Positions 25,823 through 33,849 of a stretch of DNA of 64,000 bases are shown here, piece after piece; positions within the stretch are counted from its first letter, which is position 1; each line of letters starts with the position of its first letter. The notes beneath the pieces are model-generated. The model was not told where the DNA came from. It made no database searches and worked only from the letters and a program-made list of their open reading frames with translations. Where the stretch lies: positions 246,730 to 310,729 of the forward strand of contig NZ_VIWT01000009.1 of assembly GCF_007829815.1 (NCBI RefSeq). Reading direction: 5' to 3'. This DNA comes from Kitasatospora viridis. GTDB taxonomy: Bacteria > Actinomycetota > Actinomycetes > Streptomycetales > Streptomycetaceae. Made by a program: the position numbers and the translations under genes.

Positions 25823-26260
25823 ATGACCGCACTGCACACCCGGATCGCCCTGTTCGCGGCTACCGCGGGCCTGGCCGCCGGCGGCATGATGCTGGCCACC
25901 CCGGCCAGCGCCGGCACCATCCCCGGCGGCGACGAGGACATCTGCGGCGTCCAGCTCTGCCTCACCTTCAACAGCAATGGCGAGGGCAGCGAGTGGTACT
26001 CGGACACCCCCGAGGTCTCCGACCTCGGCGGCGCCCAGTTCGGCCAGGGTCCCACCACCAGCGGTGGCAACTGCATCGGCTGCCTGGTGAAGAACAACGC
26101 CGCCTGGGGCGCCAACGGCGGCTACCAGTCCGTCTACGTCTACGTGAACAGTGCCGCCTACGGCTGGGGCGCGTACGACCTGATCGAGCCGGGCGGTGAG
26201 GGCAACCTCATGACCACCTACAACAACGAGGCCTCGTACTCGATCTACTACCGCGGCTGA
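25823..26260 (+). CDS. Secreted I36-like protein, copy 2
   Basis: A 145-aa protein starts at ATG 25823 behind CAGGAGGAAG. Residues 1-30 form a signal peptide ending TPASA. The mature part begins GTIPGGDEDICGVQLCLTFNSNGEGSEWYS, a crystallin-like CxxxxCLxFNSxxxGS pattern like copy 1, followed by CLVKNNAAW and a Tyr-rich strand pattern ending EASYSIYYRG. The two copies are diverged (same length, shared cores), so the duplication is old. A terminator follows at 26273. Confidence 0.72.
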   Translation: MTALHTRIALFAATAGLAAGGMMLATPASAGTIPGGDEDICGVQLCLTFNSNGEGSEWYSDTPEVSDLGGAQFGQGPTTSGGNCIGCLVKNNAAWGANGGYQSVYVYVNSAAYGWGAYDLIEPGGEGNLMTTYNNEASYSIYYRG

Positions 26261-26272
26261 CCGCGGCCTGCC

Positions 26273-26300
26273 GGCCCGCCCCAGTTGCTCGGGGCGGGCC
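26273..26300. terminator. Hairpin after I36-like copy 2
   Basis: A perfect 10-bp stem, GGCCCGCCCC with GGGGCGGGCC, and an 8-nt loop lie 12 bp after the stop of the 25823 gene. It would separate that gene from the downstream lipoprotein gene, or attenuate read-through. Confidence 0.6.
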
Positions 26301-26313
26301 CGCAGTCGGCGCA

Positions 26314-26380
26314 CCCGCCCGTCCGCCCGCCCGTCCGCCCGTCCGCCCGTCCGTCCGCCCGTTCGTCCGTCCGTCCGCTC
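26314..26380. repeat. Tetranucleotide CCGT/CCGC tandem repeat
   Basis: About 17 units of CCGC or CCGT run through this stretch just before the lipoprotein gene at 26400. The final base of the unit alternates. Such tracts can change length by slippage; here it lies in the leader, not in a coding frame. Confidence 0.75.
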
Positions 26381-26399
26381 GGGGAAGGCGTTCACCGGC

Positions 26400-27338
26400 A
26401 TGTCCCTCCCGTCCTCCCGCCGACCGGCGGTGCGCACCGCTCTCGCCCTCACCGCAGCCGTCCTGGCCTGCACGGCGAGCGGCTGCGCCGCTGCGCCCGG
26501 ACCGGCCGCCGCCCGCCGCGGCAGCGCGGCCCCGATCACCCCGCTGCCACCCGCGCCGGTCGCCGGCACCGCCGCCCCGACCACCCCGGCCGGCCTCGCC
26601 GCGCTGCGCCTGCCGATCGAGGACTACCTGCTGACGCCGGCTCAGGATGCCCAGCTGAACCACGCGGTGTGGGTGCTCGCGGCGGCCTGCATGAAGCGGC
26701 AGGGTTTCGACTTCCAGACCCCGCCGGAGCTCGCCGGCCAGCGCAGCGGCGGTGAGGCCGCCCGCCGCTACGGCCCGGCCGACCCGGCCGCGGCCGCTGT
26801 GCTCGGCTACCACGACACCGCCGCACCGGCCCCGCAGCAGCCGTCCGGCCCACCAGCGCCGGCCGACCTGCCCGCCCCTGAGCGGGCGGCCCTGATCGGC
26901 TCGCCGCAGGGCGGTCCCGCCGGCGGCTGCCACGGCGAGGCGCAGCGCCGACTGGCCGGCACCGACCCGCTGGGCTCCTCCCAACTCGCCGGTCAGATCA
27001 ACAGCATGAGCTACGGCCAGGCCACCGCCGACCCGCGGGTCACGGCCGCCTTCGCCGCCTGGTCCGGTTGCATGAAGGCCAACGGCTACGCCTACGCCAC
27101 CCCGGTGGACGCCTACGACGACCCGCGCTGGAAGTCCCCCGCCCCCGGTCCCGTGGAGATCGCCACCGCCCTGGCCGACATCGCCTGCAAGCAGCGGACC
27201 GACCTGATCGGCACCTGGTACGCGGTCGACGCCGCCTACCAGCAGCACCAGATCACCGTGCACCAGGCCCAGCTCGACCACGACCGCGCCGCCGAACAGC
27301 ACCAGCTCGCCCTCGCCGGACAGCAGCCCGCCGGCTGA
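26400..27338 (+). CDS. Lipoprotein of unknown function, paralog B
   Basis: A 312-aa protein starts at ATG 26400 with GGGGAAGG upstream. The signal ends in lipobox TASGC near residue 29. It is a paralog of the 24839 product, with the same ordered blocks (LPIEDYLL, CMKRQG, RRYGP, GYHD, GGCHGEAQRRL, VTAAFAAWSGCMKANGYAY, EIATALADIACKQR). Its C-terminus differs, having a long Gln/His-rich helix (AAYQQHQITVHQAQLDHDRAAEQHQLAL). Together with 24359-26260 it completes a tandem [I36-like + lipoprotein] duplication next to the SARP regulator. Confidence 0.7.
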   Translation: MSLPSSRRPAVRTALALTAAVLACTASGCAAAPGPAAARRGSAAPITPLPPAPVAGTAAPTTPAGLAALRLPIEDYLLTPAQDAQLNHAVWVLAAACMKRQGFDFQTPPELAGQRSGGEAARRYGPADPAAAAVLGYHDTAAPAPQQPSGPPAPADLPAPERAALIGSPQGGPAGGCHGEAQRRLAGTDPLGSSQLAGQINSMSYGQATADPRVTAAFAAWSGCMKANGYAYATPVDAYDDPRWKSPAPGPVEIATALADIACKQRTDLIGTWYAVDAAYQQHQITVHQAQLDHDRAAEQHQLALAGQQPAG

Positions 27339-27928
27339 CCCCCCGTCCCGCCGGCCCCCGGTGCGGGCGGCGCGTCGTGGCCTTGTCGTTCGGGCGAGCG
27401 GCTTCGGGCCCGTGTGCGTGCTCCGTCGGGGCCTCGGTTCTCGGCGGCGCTGACTGCCGGCCGCAACAACCCGCTGGGGCTTGGCGCCGAACCTGTCGGG
27501 GACAGGTTCGCCTTCTCCGCGTACCTGACTCCCCTCGGTGACGACGACGTGGGTCATCTGCAGGTGGAGATCAATCCCATCGACGCCGCCGAACTCCGTG
27601 ACCCGTTCGATGGGCTGCTCCTCGCCCTGGTGACCGCCTGAAGCGCCGTCAGCCGACGGCACGAGACAGACCACGGCCTGTGCTTGGTCGGCCCGTCAGC
27701 GAAGCCGAACAGCAGGTTGTCTGACCAGCCGTCCTGGCGATGGTGAGGCCGGTGCGGCGGTGCCGGCGGGCGCGGCTACGGCCAGCGCTGGTCCCTGTGG
27801 CGTCGCCGGCACCGGGCCCGGGCCCGCGACCGCCGCTACCGCCGACGCGGCGACATGAGGATCCACTGCGGACGCACTACTGTCCGGCCTCGGAGCAGCC
27901 GGCTGCGGTCGGCGCGGTCCGAGGGTCC
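27339..27928. other. 590-bp gap with two small coding remnants
   Basis: The plus-strand frame 27414-27641 contains a protein-like stretch (DRFAFSAYLTPLGDDDVGHLQVEINPIDAAEL) but no ribosome site. From 27777 another plus-strand frame reads YGQRWSLWRRRHRARARDRRYRRRGD, which resembles the basic C-terminal tail common in IS5/IS701-type Streptomyces transposases. Both look like relics. Confidence 0.35.
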
Positions 27929-28657
27929 TCAGGCCGCGGTCAGCGCCGCCAGGGCACGGTCCATCGCGGCGTTGAACTCTTCCGGCGCCAGCGGCAGCCG
28001 GGATTTGACGTCCCGGCTCCACTGGTCGGCGAGGACCTCGCCCAAGCCCGCCTCGACACCGTCGAGCGCCGTGTCGACCAGGTCCGACGGGGCGAGCTTG
28101 GCCACGGGCCAGCCCGCGGCCATATCGGTGTCGGCCAGGCCGAGGTGCACCGCTGTCACCAGCGTGCCCTGCCCGGCGAGTTCCAGGCGGACGCCATTGG
28201 TCATGGCCCAGGCCGCGGCCTTGGAGAGGTGGTAGGCATTGGCGCCCTTGCCCCCGAACCACGACATGGCGGAGAGGACGTTGACGATCGCGCCCCCGCC
28301 GTTGCCGGCGAGCACCGGTGCGAACTCCCGGATCATTCCCAGGTGGCCGAACACGTTGGTCTCCAGCTCGTGCCGCACCGCGTCCAGCGAACCGGTCACC
28401 AGGTCGGTCCCCGTCTGGATCCCCGCGTTGTTGATGAGCAGCGAGACGTCCGGGGCAGCCTCGGCGGCGGCCCTGACGGCTGCGGGATCGGCGATGTCCA
28501 GGGGCAGCACCTCGACCCCGGGCAGATCCACGCTCTGCGGCCGGCGGGCCGTCGCGTAGACCTTGCGGGCGCCCCGTTCGAGCAGCCTCTGGGCGAAGGC
28601 GCGGCCCAGCCCGCGGTTGGCTCCGGTGACAAGGGCAACTGAGTTGTTGATGTCCAT
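27929..28657 (-). CDS. Short-chain dehydrogenase/reductase (SDR)
   Basis: A 242-aa classical SDR starts at ATG 28657. The NAD(P)-binding motif is TGANRGLGRAF near residue 12; NNAG appears as LINNAGIQ; the catalytic set is Ser in NVLSAMSWFG with Tyr-x-x-x-Lys in AYHLSKAA. TDMA near residue 185 follows the usual substrate-loop position. It probably acts on a small carbonyl compound. It is divergently transcribed from a MerR gene, and a MerR-type promoter lies between them, so the MerR protein probably induces it. The predicted +1 is next to the ATG, suggesting a leaderless mRNA. Confidence 0.88.
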   Translation of the reverse strand: MDINNSVALVTGANRGLGRAFAQRLLERGARKVYATARRPQSVDLPGVEVLPLDIADPAAVRAAAEAAPDVSLLINNAGIQTGTDLVTGSLDAVRHELETNVFGHLGMIREFAPVLAGNGGGAIVNVLSAMSWFGGKGANAYHLSKAAAWAMTNGVRLELAGQGTLVTAVHLGLADTDMAAGWPVAKLAPSDLVDTALDGVEAGLGEVLADQWSRDVKSRLPLAPEEFNAAMDRALAALTAA

Positions 28658-28664
28658 GCCCGAT

Positions 28665-28696
28665 ACGCTAAAACCTGACGTTGACGTCAGAGGCAA
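28665..28696 (-). promoter_or_regulatory. MerR-type promoter/operator for the SDR gene
   Basis: On the minus strand, a -35 TTGCCT (28691-28696) and a -10 TAGCGT (28665-28670) are separated by 20 bp, longer than the normal 17. The spacer holds the perfect dyad CTGACGT-TG-ACGTCAG (28675-28690). Long spacers with a central dyad are the hallmark of promoters untwisted by MerR activators. Confidence 0.65.
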
Positions 28697-28732
28697 GTGC
28701 CGGTTCGTCAGGGCGGGGGGAGAAGAGCCACC

Positions 28733-29110
28733 ATGACCATCACCAAGGCCGCGGCCGAGCGGCTGATCCGCATCGGCGAGGTGGCTCGGGGTGCCGGCGT
28801 CTCGGTACGTGCCGTGCGCTACTACGAGCAGCAGGGGCTGCTCATCGCGGAGCGCAGCCCATCCGGCCAGCGCCTCTACCGACAGGACGCCATCCCCCTG
28901 GTCCGCTTCTTCCAGCAGATGTTCGCCGCCGGCCTGACCAGCCGAAGGATTACCGAACTCCTGCCGTGTTGGGACTCCGGGCACACCGACGCCGAGCAAC
29001 GAGCCATGCTGCGCGCCGAGCGCGACCGTATCCAGGCCAAGATCGACGACCTGCGGGCCGCCCGGGACCGCCTCGACGAGGTCATCGCGATCACGGACAC
29101 GCACCCGTAG
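28733..29110 (+). CDS. MerR-family transcriptional regulator
   Basis: A 125-aa protein starts at ATG 28733 with GGGGGGAGAAGAG upstream. Residues 9-75 form the MerR winged HTH (RIGEVARGAGVSVRAVRYYEQQGLLIAERSPSGQRLY), and residues 80-122 the dimerisation helix ending RAARDRLDEVIAIT. It lacks the metal-binding Cys of MerR proper, so it is of the drug/oxidative or general type. It diverges from an SDR gene, and the dyad between them is its likely operator. This MerR-SDR arrangement is common in Streptomyces. Confidence 0.9.
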   Translation: MTITKAAAERLIRIGEVARGAGVSVRAVRYYEQQGLLIAERSPSGQRLYRQDAIPLVRFFQQMFAAGLTSRRITELLPCWDSGHTDAEQRAMLRAERDRIQAKIDDLRAARDRLDEVIAITDTHP

Positions 29111-29581
29111 ACGGGGCGGTCGCACGTCGCACCAGCGACCAGCGATCCACGGCCGGAGTGCCTCGTTCTGGTCGCGCTCCTTGCCATGGTGGCCGACGCC
29201 ATCGTGCGTAGCGTCTGGATCCGGTGGTGCTGGACCAGCGCGGAGGCGCTCGCCCCGGGTAGTCGGCGCAGCGGCCGCGGGTGGGTGGCTGGTGTCTGGT
29301 TCGTCCCGCTGGTTCGGCTGTGGCTGCCGCGGCGGGTCGTGCTGGATCTGCGGCGCGCGGGCGGCCTGCCGGACGGCCGGTTCGTGAACGCATGGTGGGG
29401 TGTCGGCATGGCCGTCTGCGTGGGCGCCGCAGTGTCGGGGTTCCGGGGCCTGCATCGGGTGGCCGCCCTCGTTGAGTGCGTGCTGGCGCTGGTCAGGATG
29501 GTGGCCTTCGTCCGGATGGTCGAGGCTCTCGCTCTTCCCCTCATCCCGGGGCTCGGTGAGCGGGCCTCCCAGTCCGCCTGA
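29111..29581 (+). pseudogene. DUF4328 membrane protein, 5'-truncated
   Basis: The frame directly after the MerR stop encodes a DUF4328-type protein: a hydrophobic segment (CLVLVALLAMVADAIVRSV), then WIRWCWTSAEALAPGSRRSGRGWVAGVWFVPLVRLWLPRRVV and NAWWGVGMA, the DUF4328 core. The first start codon available is ATG 29186, which falls inside the first helix, and no ribosome site exists. The usual N-terminal 30-40 residues with a helix are missing. I therefore call it truncated. The part after ATG could still be translated as 131 aa. Confidence 0.55.
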
Positions 29582-29626
29582 GGCCCGCTCAGCTCGTCGC
29601 TCATGCAGGTCACTCGCGGATGCGGC

Positions 29627-30214
29627 CTACCAGCCGACTGTTCCGTCGCCGGGCAGCAGCGGTGGGTGGACCGGCTCGATGCGGCCGTGGTCGTCGTGGT
29701 GCACCATCGCCTGGGCGACGCAGTGGAGCCAGACGGCCAGGCTCGGCCAGCCGAGGAAGTGGGCGCTGTCGTCGTGGGCGGCGTGCCCGAGCTGGTTGTG
29801 CCACCGTCCGGGTCCTGCGTCGATGAAGTGCTCGTCGCCGTCGCTTCCCGCGAACGGGACCCACAGCGTTCCCCACCACGGCTCGTCGAGCTGGTCCGGG
29901 TCATCGGCGTCCCAGATGCTCATCCGCCCGTTCCGGGTTTCTACGATCTGCTGCGTGGAGTACAAGGGGTCGCAGGGCAGAACGCCGAAGTGAGAGGTGT
30001 CTCCGTCGTGGCACCGCAGCGACTCGCGCAGGTCGGGCGGGAGCGTGAAGCCGAGCCGCTCCTCGGCCCGGTCGATGGCCTGGTGCGAGGCCGGTGGACG
30101 CAGCGCGGCCCGGCTGGCCGGTGCGTGCTTCGCCAGCCAGCCGTCGATGAGGTGCCAGGACTCGGCCACGGGCGCGACCACCGGACTGATACCGATGCGT
30201 GGAGGTTCGATCAT
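29627..30214 (-). CDS. SMI1/KNR4 (SUKH) family protein
   Basis: A 195-aa protein starts at ATG 30214; the open frame continues to 30346 but that part is low-complexity. The diagnostic SUKH-1 block, AIDRAEERLGFTLPPDLRESLRCHDGDT, is followed by an aromatic-rich core (WWGTLWVPFAGSDGDEHFIDAGPG) and a C-terminal helix. SUKH proteins often act as immunity to secreted toxins or bind partner ligands. There is no adjacent toxin. It is convergent with the DUF4328 remnant. Confidence 0.85.
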   Translation of the reverse strand: MIEPPRIGISPVVAPVAESWHLIDGWLAKHAPASRAALRPPASHQAIDRAEERLGFTLPPDLRESLRCHDGDTSHFGVLPCDPLYSTQQIVETRNGRMSIWDADDPDQLDEPWWGTLWVPFAGSDGDEHFIDAGPGRWHNQLGHAAHDDSAHFLGWPSLAVWLHCVAQAMVHHDDHGRIEPVHPPLLPGDGTVGW

Positions 30215-30821
30215 GGATGCGCAGCCTTCCAGATCGCTTGTGTTCCACCGACGTCGGGCCGCGCTGATCCACACCGCCGGCACCGGCCCACCGCCCACCA
30301 CCCTCCACGCCGCCCGCCCGAGCGCCGTACCGGTCCACGCGGCCATGGCCGGGAAGGGCGTCGAGCCGGGCCGCGGGATCTTCGGGGGGTGTTCCTCGCC
30401 CGGCGGTCCCGCGGCCGGGGGCCGGCGGCGGCATGCCGTTCACCGGTTCGGGCGGGGGCGTCTGCACGGGGCGCCGGTCGAGAGCGCGGGCGGCCCCGGG
30501 GCCGGCCGTCACCGAACGGGTCGCCGGCCGGCGTCTCCAGGGGCCGCGGGCCGCGGTCGGCGAGGCGCAGAGGGGCGAGGGTGGGCGGCGTGGAGGGCCC
30601 GGCACCGCATGGCCGGGGCGGTCCGGGTGCGGGCCGTGGAGCCCGCGCCGGCCTGCGTGCGGTGGCGGGCGGGTCGCGGTCTCACCGCTCCCGCCGACGC
30701 CGCCGTCCCCGACTCATGCTTGTATGACTTACTAAAAAGGCATGGATGGTTGGTGGGAGGCGTTAGGGTCGCGCTAGCGTTTCACGTGAGGTGCATAGGC
30801 GTGGGGGTTGTGGGTGTGTTC
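30215..30821. other. 600-bp GC-rich stretch before the island operon, no gene supported
   Basis: Open frames here are shadows of extreme GC content. An AT-richer patch at 30718-30745 (TGTATGACTTACTAAAAAGG) marks a possible promoter or island boundary. I see no attachment-site repeat or tRNA end. Confidence 0.35.
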
Positions 30822-31472
30822 GTGACGACGGGGCAGGCCGGGACGGCGCTCGGGTGCTCGATTCCGACGGTGAGGAAGCTGATGGCCACCGGTGTGGTCC
30901 CGGGCGTGCGCGAGACGGGCCGGCAGGTGTTCCCGCTGGCCGCGCTCCAGCGGTTGCAGGCCCGCCCGGCCGCGGATCTGTCCGTGCTCCGCACGGCCGA
31001 GGTCGCGGTGCTGCGCTCGGACGCCCCCGCGAGGGTGGACGAGCCGGACCGCGAGTGGATCGGCTTCGGCACCGGGCTGGATGAGGCGCAGCTGCTGGCC
31101 GCGTTGTCGGGCTGGTGGCGGTGCGATCCGGCCCGGGTCGCGGCTGGTGGGGTGTTGCTGGTGACGGTGGCTTCCTTCGTGGTCGCGGTGCTGACCGGCC
31201 TGGCCGGGTGGGAGTCCGACGGTACCGCTGGTACCACGGGCCGGTACCGCTTCCCGAAGGCGCGGCTGGCCGGCTACCTGAGCGACCTCACGGCCCCTGC
31301 GAATGTCGTCGGTCGGGTTGGTCCGGAGGACGCGCGTGTGGCGGGCCTGCTGCTCGGCACGCGCCTGCTGTCGGTGTCCGGAGGTCCGATCGCCTACGTT
31401 CCCACCAACTCGACCATGACCACCAACTCGACCATGGCCACCGGTCGGCCCGGTACCGAGACGGGGGAGTGA
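30822..31472 (+). CDS. MerR/excisionase-like HTH protein, first gene of the Tap-Tpg-like operon
   Basis: The start is uncertain: in-frame GTGs occur at 30786, 30801, 30810, 30816 and 30822. From 30822 the protein is 216 aa. Its N-terminus is a compact HTH (TGQAGTALGCSIPTVRKLMATGVVPGVRETGRQVFPLAALQRL), typical of excisionase/MerR-like DNA-binding domains. A second globular region (EWIGFGTGLDEAQLLAALSGWWRCDP) contains a possible helix-rich core with a hydrophobic VLLVTVASFVVAVLTGLAG. Two 18-bp tandem repeats near 31410-31445 encode TNSTM twice. It lies 7 bp before the Tap-like gene, so it is probably its regulator or partner. Confidence 0.6.
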   Translation: MTTGQAGTALGCSIPTVRKLMATGVVPGVRETGRQVFPLAALQRLQARPAADLSVLRTAEVAVLRSDAPARVDEPDREWIGFGTGLDEAQLLAALSGWWRCDPARVAAGGVLLVTVASFVVAVLTGLAGWESDGTAGTTGRYRFPKARLAGYLSDLTAPANVVGRVGPEDARVAGLLLGTRLLSVSGGPIAYVPTNSTMTTNSTMATGRPGTETGE

Positions 31473-31479
31473 CCTGCTG

Positions 31480-33849
31480 ATGGACCGTAAGACGTACACC
31501 GCCGAGCTCGCCGGTCTGCGCGAGCTGCGCACCGAGATCACGGCCGCCGAGAAGGCCGTCGCCGCCGCGCAGAAGGAGCTGGACAAGCTCACCGCCCACC
31601 GTGCGCGCCGGGTTGCCGGGCTCGCGGGGTACGAGGGCGCCCAGGCCGCGCCGATCGCGAAGGCCTCCGGGCTGTCGGTCGGCGATGTGGTGCGAATCGC
31701 CCCACTGCTGGACCCGACCCCCGTCGCCGTCCGCACCGCCAGGGCCGAGGACCGTGCCCGCGCCGCCGCGCCGGCCCGGGCGTCGGCACCGACCGGTGGG
31801 CCCGGGCCCGCTGTCGCGGTCGCTGCGGCCTTGACCGGCCCCGCTGCTGTCATCGAGCCACCGGCTCTGGCCCCGGCCGAAGCCCGGGCCGTCGCCGGTG
31901 AGTCGCCCTGCGCCCAACTCCCCGGGGCCGCCGCTTCGGCCCTCGCGCATGGCCTCCGGGAGACAGAACCCGGCGTACAGGCCGACTCGTGCGCCCTCGT
32001 GTCGGCTCCGGCCCCCGCAGCCGCGCCGGCCCTGGCTGCCCCGGTGACCGAGGCACCGACCGAGGGCGAGGACCAGGCCGTCGCCGAGCAGCCTGCGCCG
32101 GTCGTTCCGGCCGCCCCGGTCGCTGCCGCGCCGCGTCCGGAGGTCGAGGCCGGTCCGCGTGAGCTGCCCGCCCTCCCCGAGGGCGCGTCGGGTGTGCGGT
32201 TCGAGGCGGTGGCGGCCGGCCTGGTGTCCACCCGGCCGCGGTTCGTTCAGCAGGCCCGTGCCACGGTGTTCCTGGACGCGGCGGCTGGGATGCTGGCGGT
32301 GCGCGACCAGGTGGTGCGGGTCGACTTGGGTGCCCGCACGCCGGGGGAGGTCCTGGACGCGGTGCTGGCCACCGCGCCGGGTACGGAGCGGGTCTACATC
32401 ACCGCCGGTGCACCCTGGCACGACGGCGCCGAGCGCTACTCCACCCTCAAGGACGCGGTCGCCGCGTGGCTGAACACGCCCTCCGAGCGGTGGACCACCG
32501 CGGTGGGTTCAGGCCGGGACAAGCTGGCCGGGCACTTCGTCCACCAGCGCCAGCCGGTGGGCCGCTACGCCCCCGCGAGTGCCCCGGACAGCACCAGCAC
32601 GGAGATCCGCTCGATGGGGGAGTGGTTCGATGCGGACGGCGCTGACGTCGTCACCTGCCGCGATGCCTTCCGGCTGTTGTGGCAGGCGCTGCGCCGCCAC
32701 TGGGACGACGCGGTGCTGATGGGCTCGCCGTCGCAGACGGGCCGGGACCTGTGGTCGCGCACCATCCCGACCAGCGGCAGGTGGGCGGGCGGCTACCCGG
32801 TGCTGTCGGAGGAGCTGCGGGGTCTCCTGCACGCGACCGGCGGTCAGGGCCGTACCGAGCTGCTCCTGCCGCCGCGCGTCCCGGAGCGTCTGCCCGCCCT
32901 GGTGGAGTACGACCGTACGTTCGCCTACGCCAAGCACCTGTGGAAGTCGCCGGTCGGCACCCCGCGCCGCATCACCGCCGCCGCGTTCGCCGCGATGACC
33001 GAGCAGGAGCAGACGAAGGCGCTGATGTCCTGCTCGCACTGGAACGTGCGCGTCACCGTCCCGGCCGGGTGGAACCACGTCGGCCTGCTGCCCGCTCCCG
33101 TCACCGGTGACCGCGCCTGGGTCTACCCGGCCACACCGGGCGCCACGTTCACCACCTGGGCGGGCGGCGCGGAGGTTCACCTCGCGCTGTCGAACCACCT
33201 CGCGCCGTGGCGGATCGAGGTTCTGTCCGGTCTGCTGTTCGAGGACGGCAAGCCGCTGGATGAGTGGGGCAAGCGGTTGAAGGCGGCCTGGGCGGATCTG
33301 ACCAACCTCTCCCGCATCCACGGGGACGAGCGGCAGCGGCAGGCGGCCTACCTCGCCTCCCGCGCGGTCCGCTCCGTGCTGCTGTTCGGTCTGGGCGGCT
33401 TCGCGCAGCGCCCCCGCCTGGTGTCCGGCACCACGCCGATCGGCGAGGCGCTCCCGGCGGGGGTGGAGATCCTCGGCCAGGACGAGGCGGTGGTCACCTG
33501 GCAGCGCCAGGCCGGCTTCTCCCGCGACCCGTACGCGCACCCGGAGTGGGCGGCCTATGTGTGGTCGGGTGCCCGGGCGGCGCTGCTGGACATGAAGTAC
33601 CGCCAGGGCAAGGAGGTCATCGGCCACGCCGGTGCGCTGCACGCCAGGCCCGGCACGGTCGTGTACTTCGGCACGGACGGTATCGCCTTGACGGAGCGCC
33701 AGATGTGGCCGTACCGGGGCGAGCCTGGCGACTACCTCCTCAAGGGCCACCTGAGTGGCCCGGTGGAGCACCCGGCCAGCCAGGAGCAGTACCTGAAGCT
33801 GCGCGGCCTGGGCCGTGCCGAACTCGCGCAGACGGGGGCTGACCGGTGA
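31480..33849 (+). CDS. Tap-like telomere-associated protein
   Basis: A 789-aa protein with an N-terminal coiled coil (residues 5-45), a long Ala/Pro-rich linker (65-230), and a C-terminal region (about 235-780) that resembles the non-HTH part of Streptomyces Tap: GEWFDADGADVVTCRDAFRLLWQAL, SGRWAGGYPVLSEELRGLLHATGGQGR, LPALVEYDRTFAYAKHLW, VRVTVPAGWNHVGLLPAP, and FTTWAGGAEVHLALSNHLAPWRI. In linear Streptomyces replicons Tap binds telomere 3' overhangs and recruits the terminal protein Tpg. The usual N-terminal XRE HTH is absent; the preceding gene encodes a separate HTH. The gene overlaps the next by 4 bp. The Tap call is from memory of the family pattern and is moderate. Confidence 0.55.
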   Translation: MDRKTYTAELAGLRELRTEITAAEKAVAAAQKELDKLTAHRARRVAGLAGYEGAQAAPIAKASGLSVGDVVRIAPLLDPTPVAVRTARAEDRARAAAPARASAPTGGPGPAVAVAAALTGPAAVIEPPALAPAEARAVAGESPCAQLPGAAASALAHGLRETEPGVQADSCALVSAPAPAAAPALAAPVTEAPTEGEDQAVAEQPAPVVPAAPVAAAPRPEVEAGPRELPALPEGASGVRFEAVAAGLVSTRPRFVQQARATVFLDAAAGMLAVRDQVVRVDLGARTPGEVLDAVLATAPGTERVYITAGAPWHDGAERYSTLKDAVAAWLNTPSERWTTAVGSGRDKLAGHFVHQRQPVGRYAPASAPDSTSTEIRSMGEWFDADGADVVTCRDAFRLLWQALRRHWDDAVLMGSPSQTGRDLWSRTIPTSGRWAGGYPVLSEELRGLLHATGGQGRTELLLPPRVPERLPALVEYDRTFAYAKHLWKSPVGTPRRITAAAFAAMTEQEQTKALMSCSHWNVRVTVPAGWNHVGLLPAPVTGDRAWVYPATPGATFTTWAGGAEVHLALSNHLAPWRIEVLSGLLFEDGKPLDEWGKRLKAAWADLTNLSRIHGDERQRQAAYLASRAVRSVLLFGLGGFAQRPRLVSGTTPIGEALPAGVEILGQDEAVVTWQRQAGFSRDPYAHPEWAAYVWSGARAALLDMKYRQGKEVIGHAGALHARPGTVVYFGTDGIALTERQMWPYRGEPGDYLLKGHLSGPVEHPASQEQYLKLRGLGRAELAQTGADR

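Noticed and set aside
26273..26300. Perfect GC hairpin as a possible operator.
   Set aside because: Position immediately after a stop codon and the very strong stem make a terminator the simpler reading.
31410..31445. Tandem 18-bp repeat as a possible origin iteron.
   Set aside because: It is in frame within the HTH gene, only two units, and encodes TNSTM twice; no AT-rich region adjoins it.
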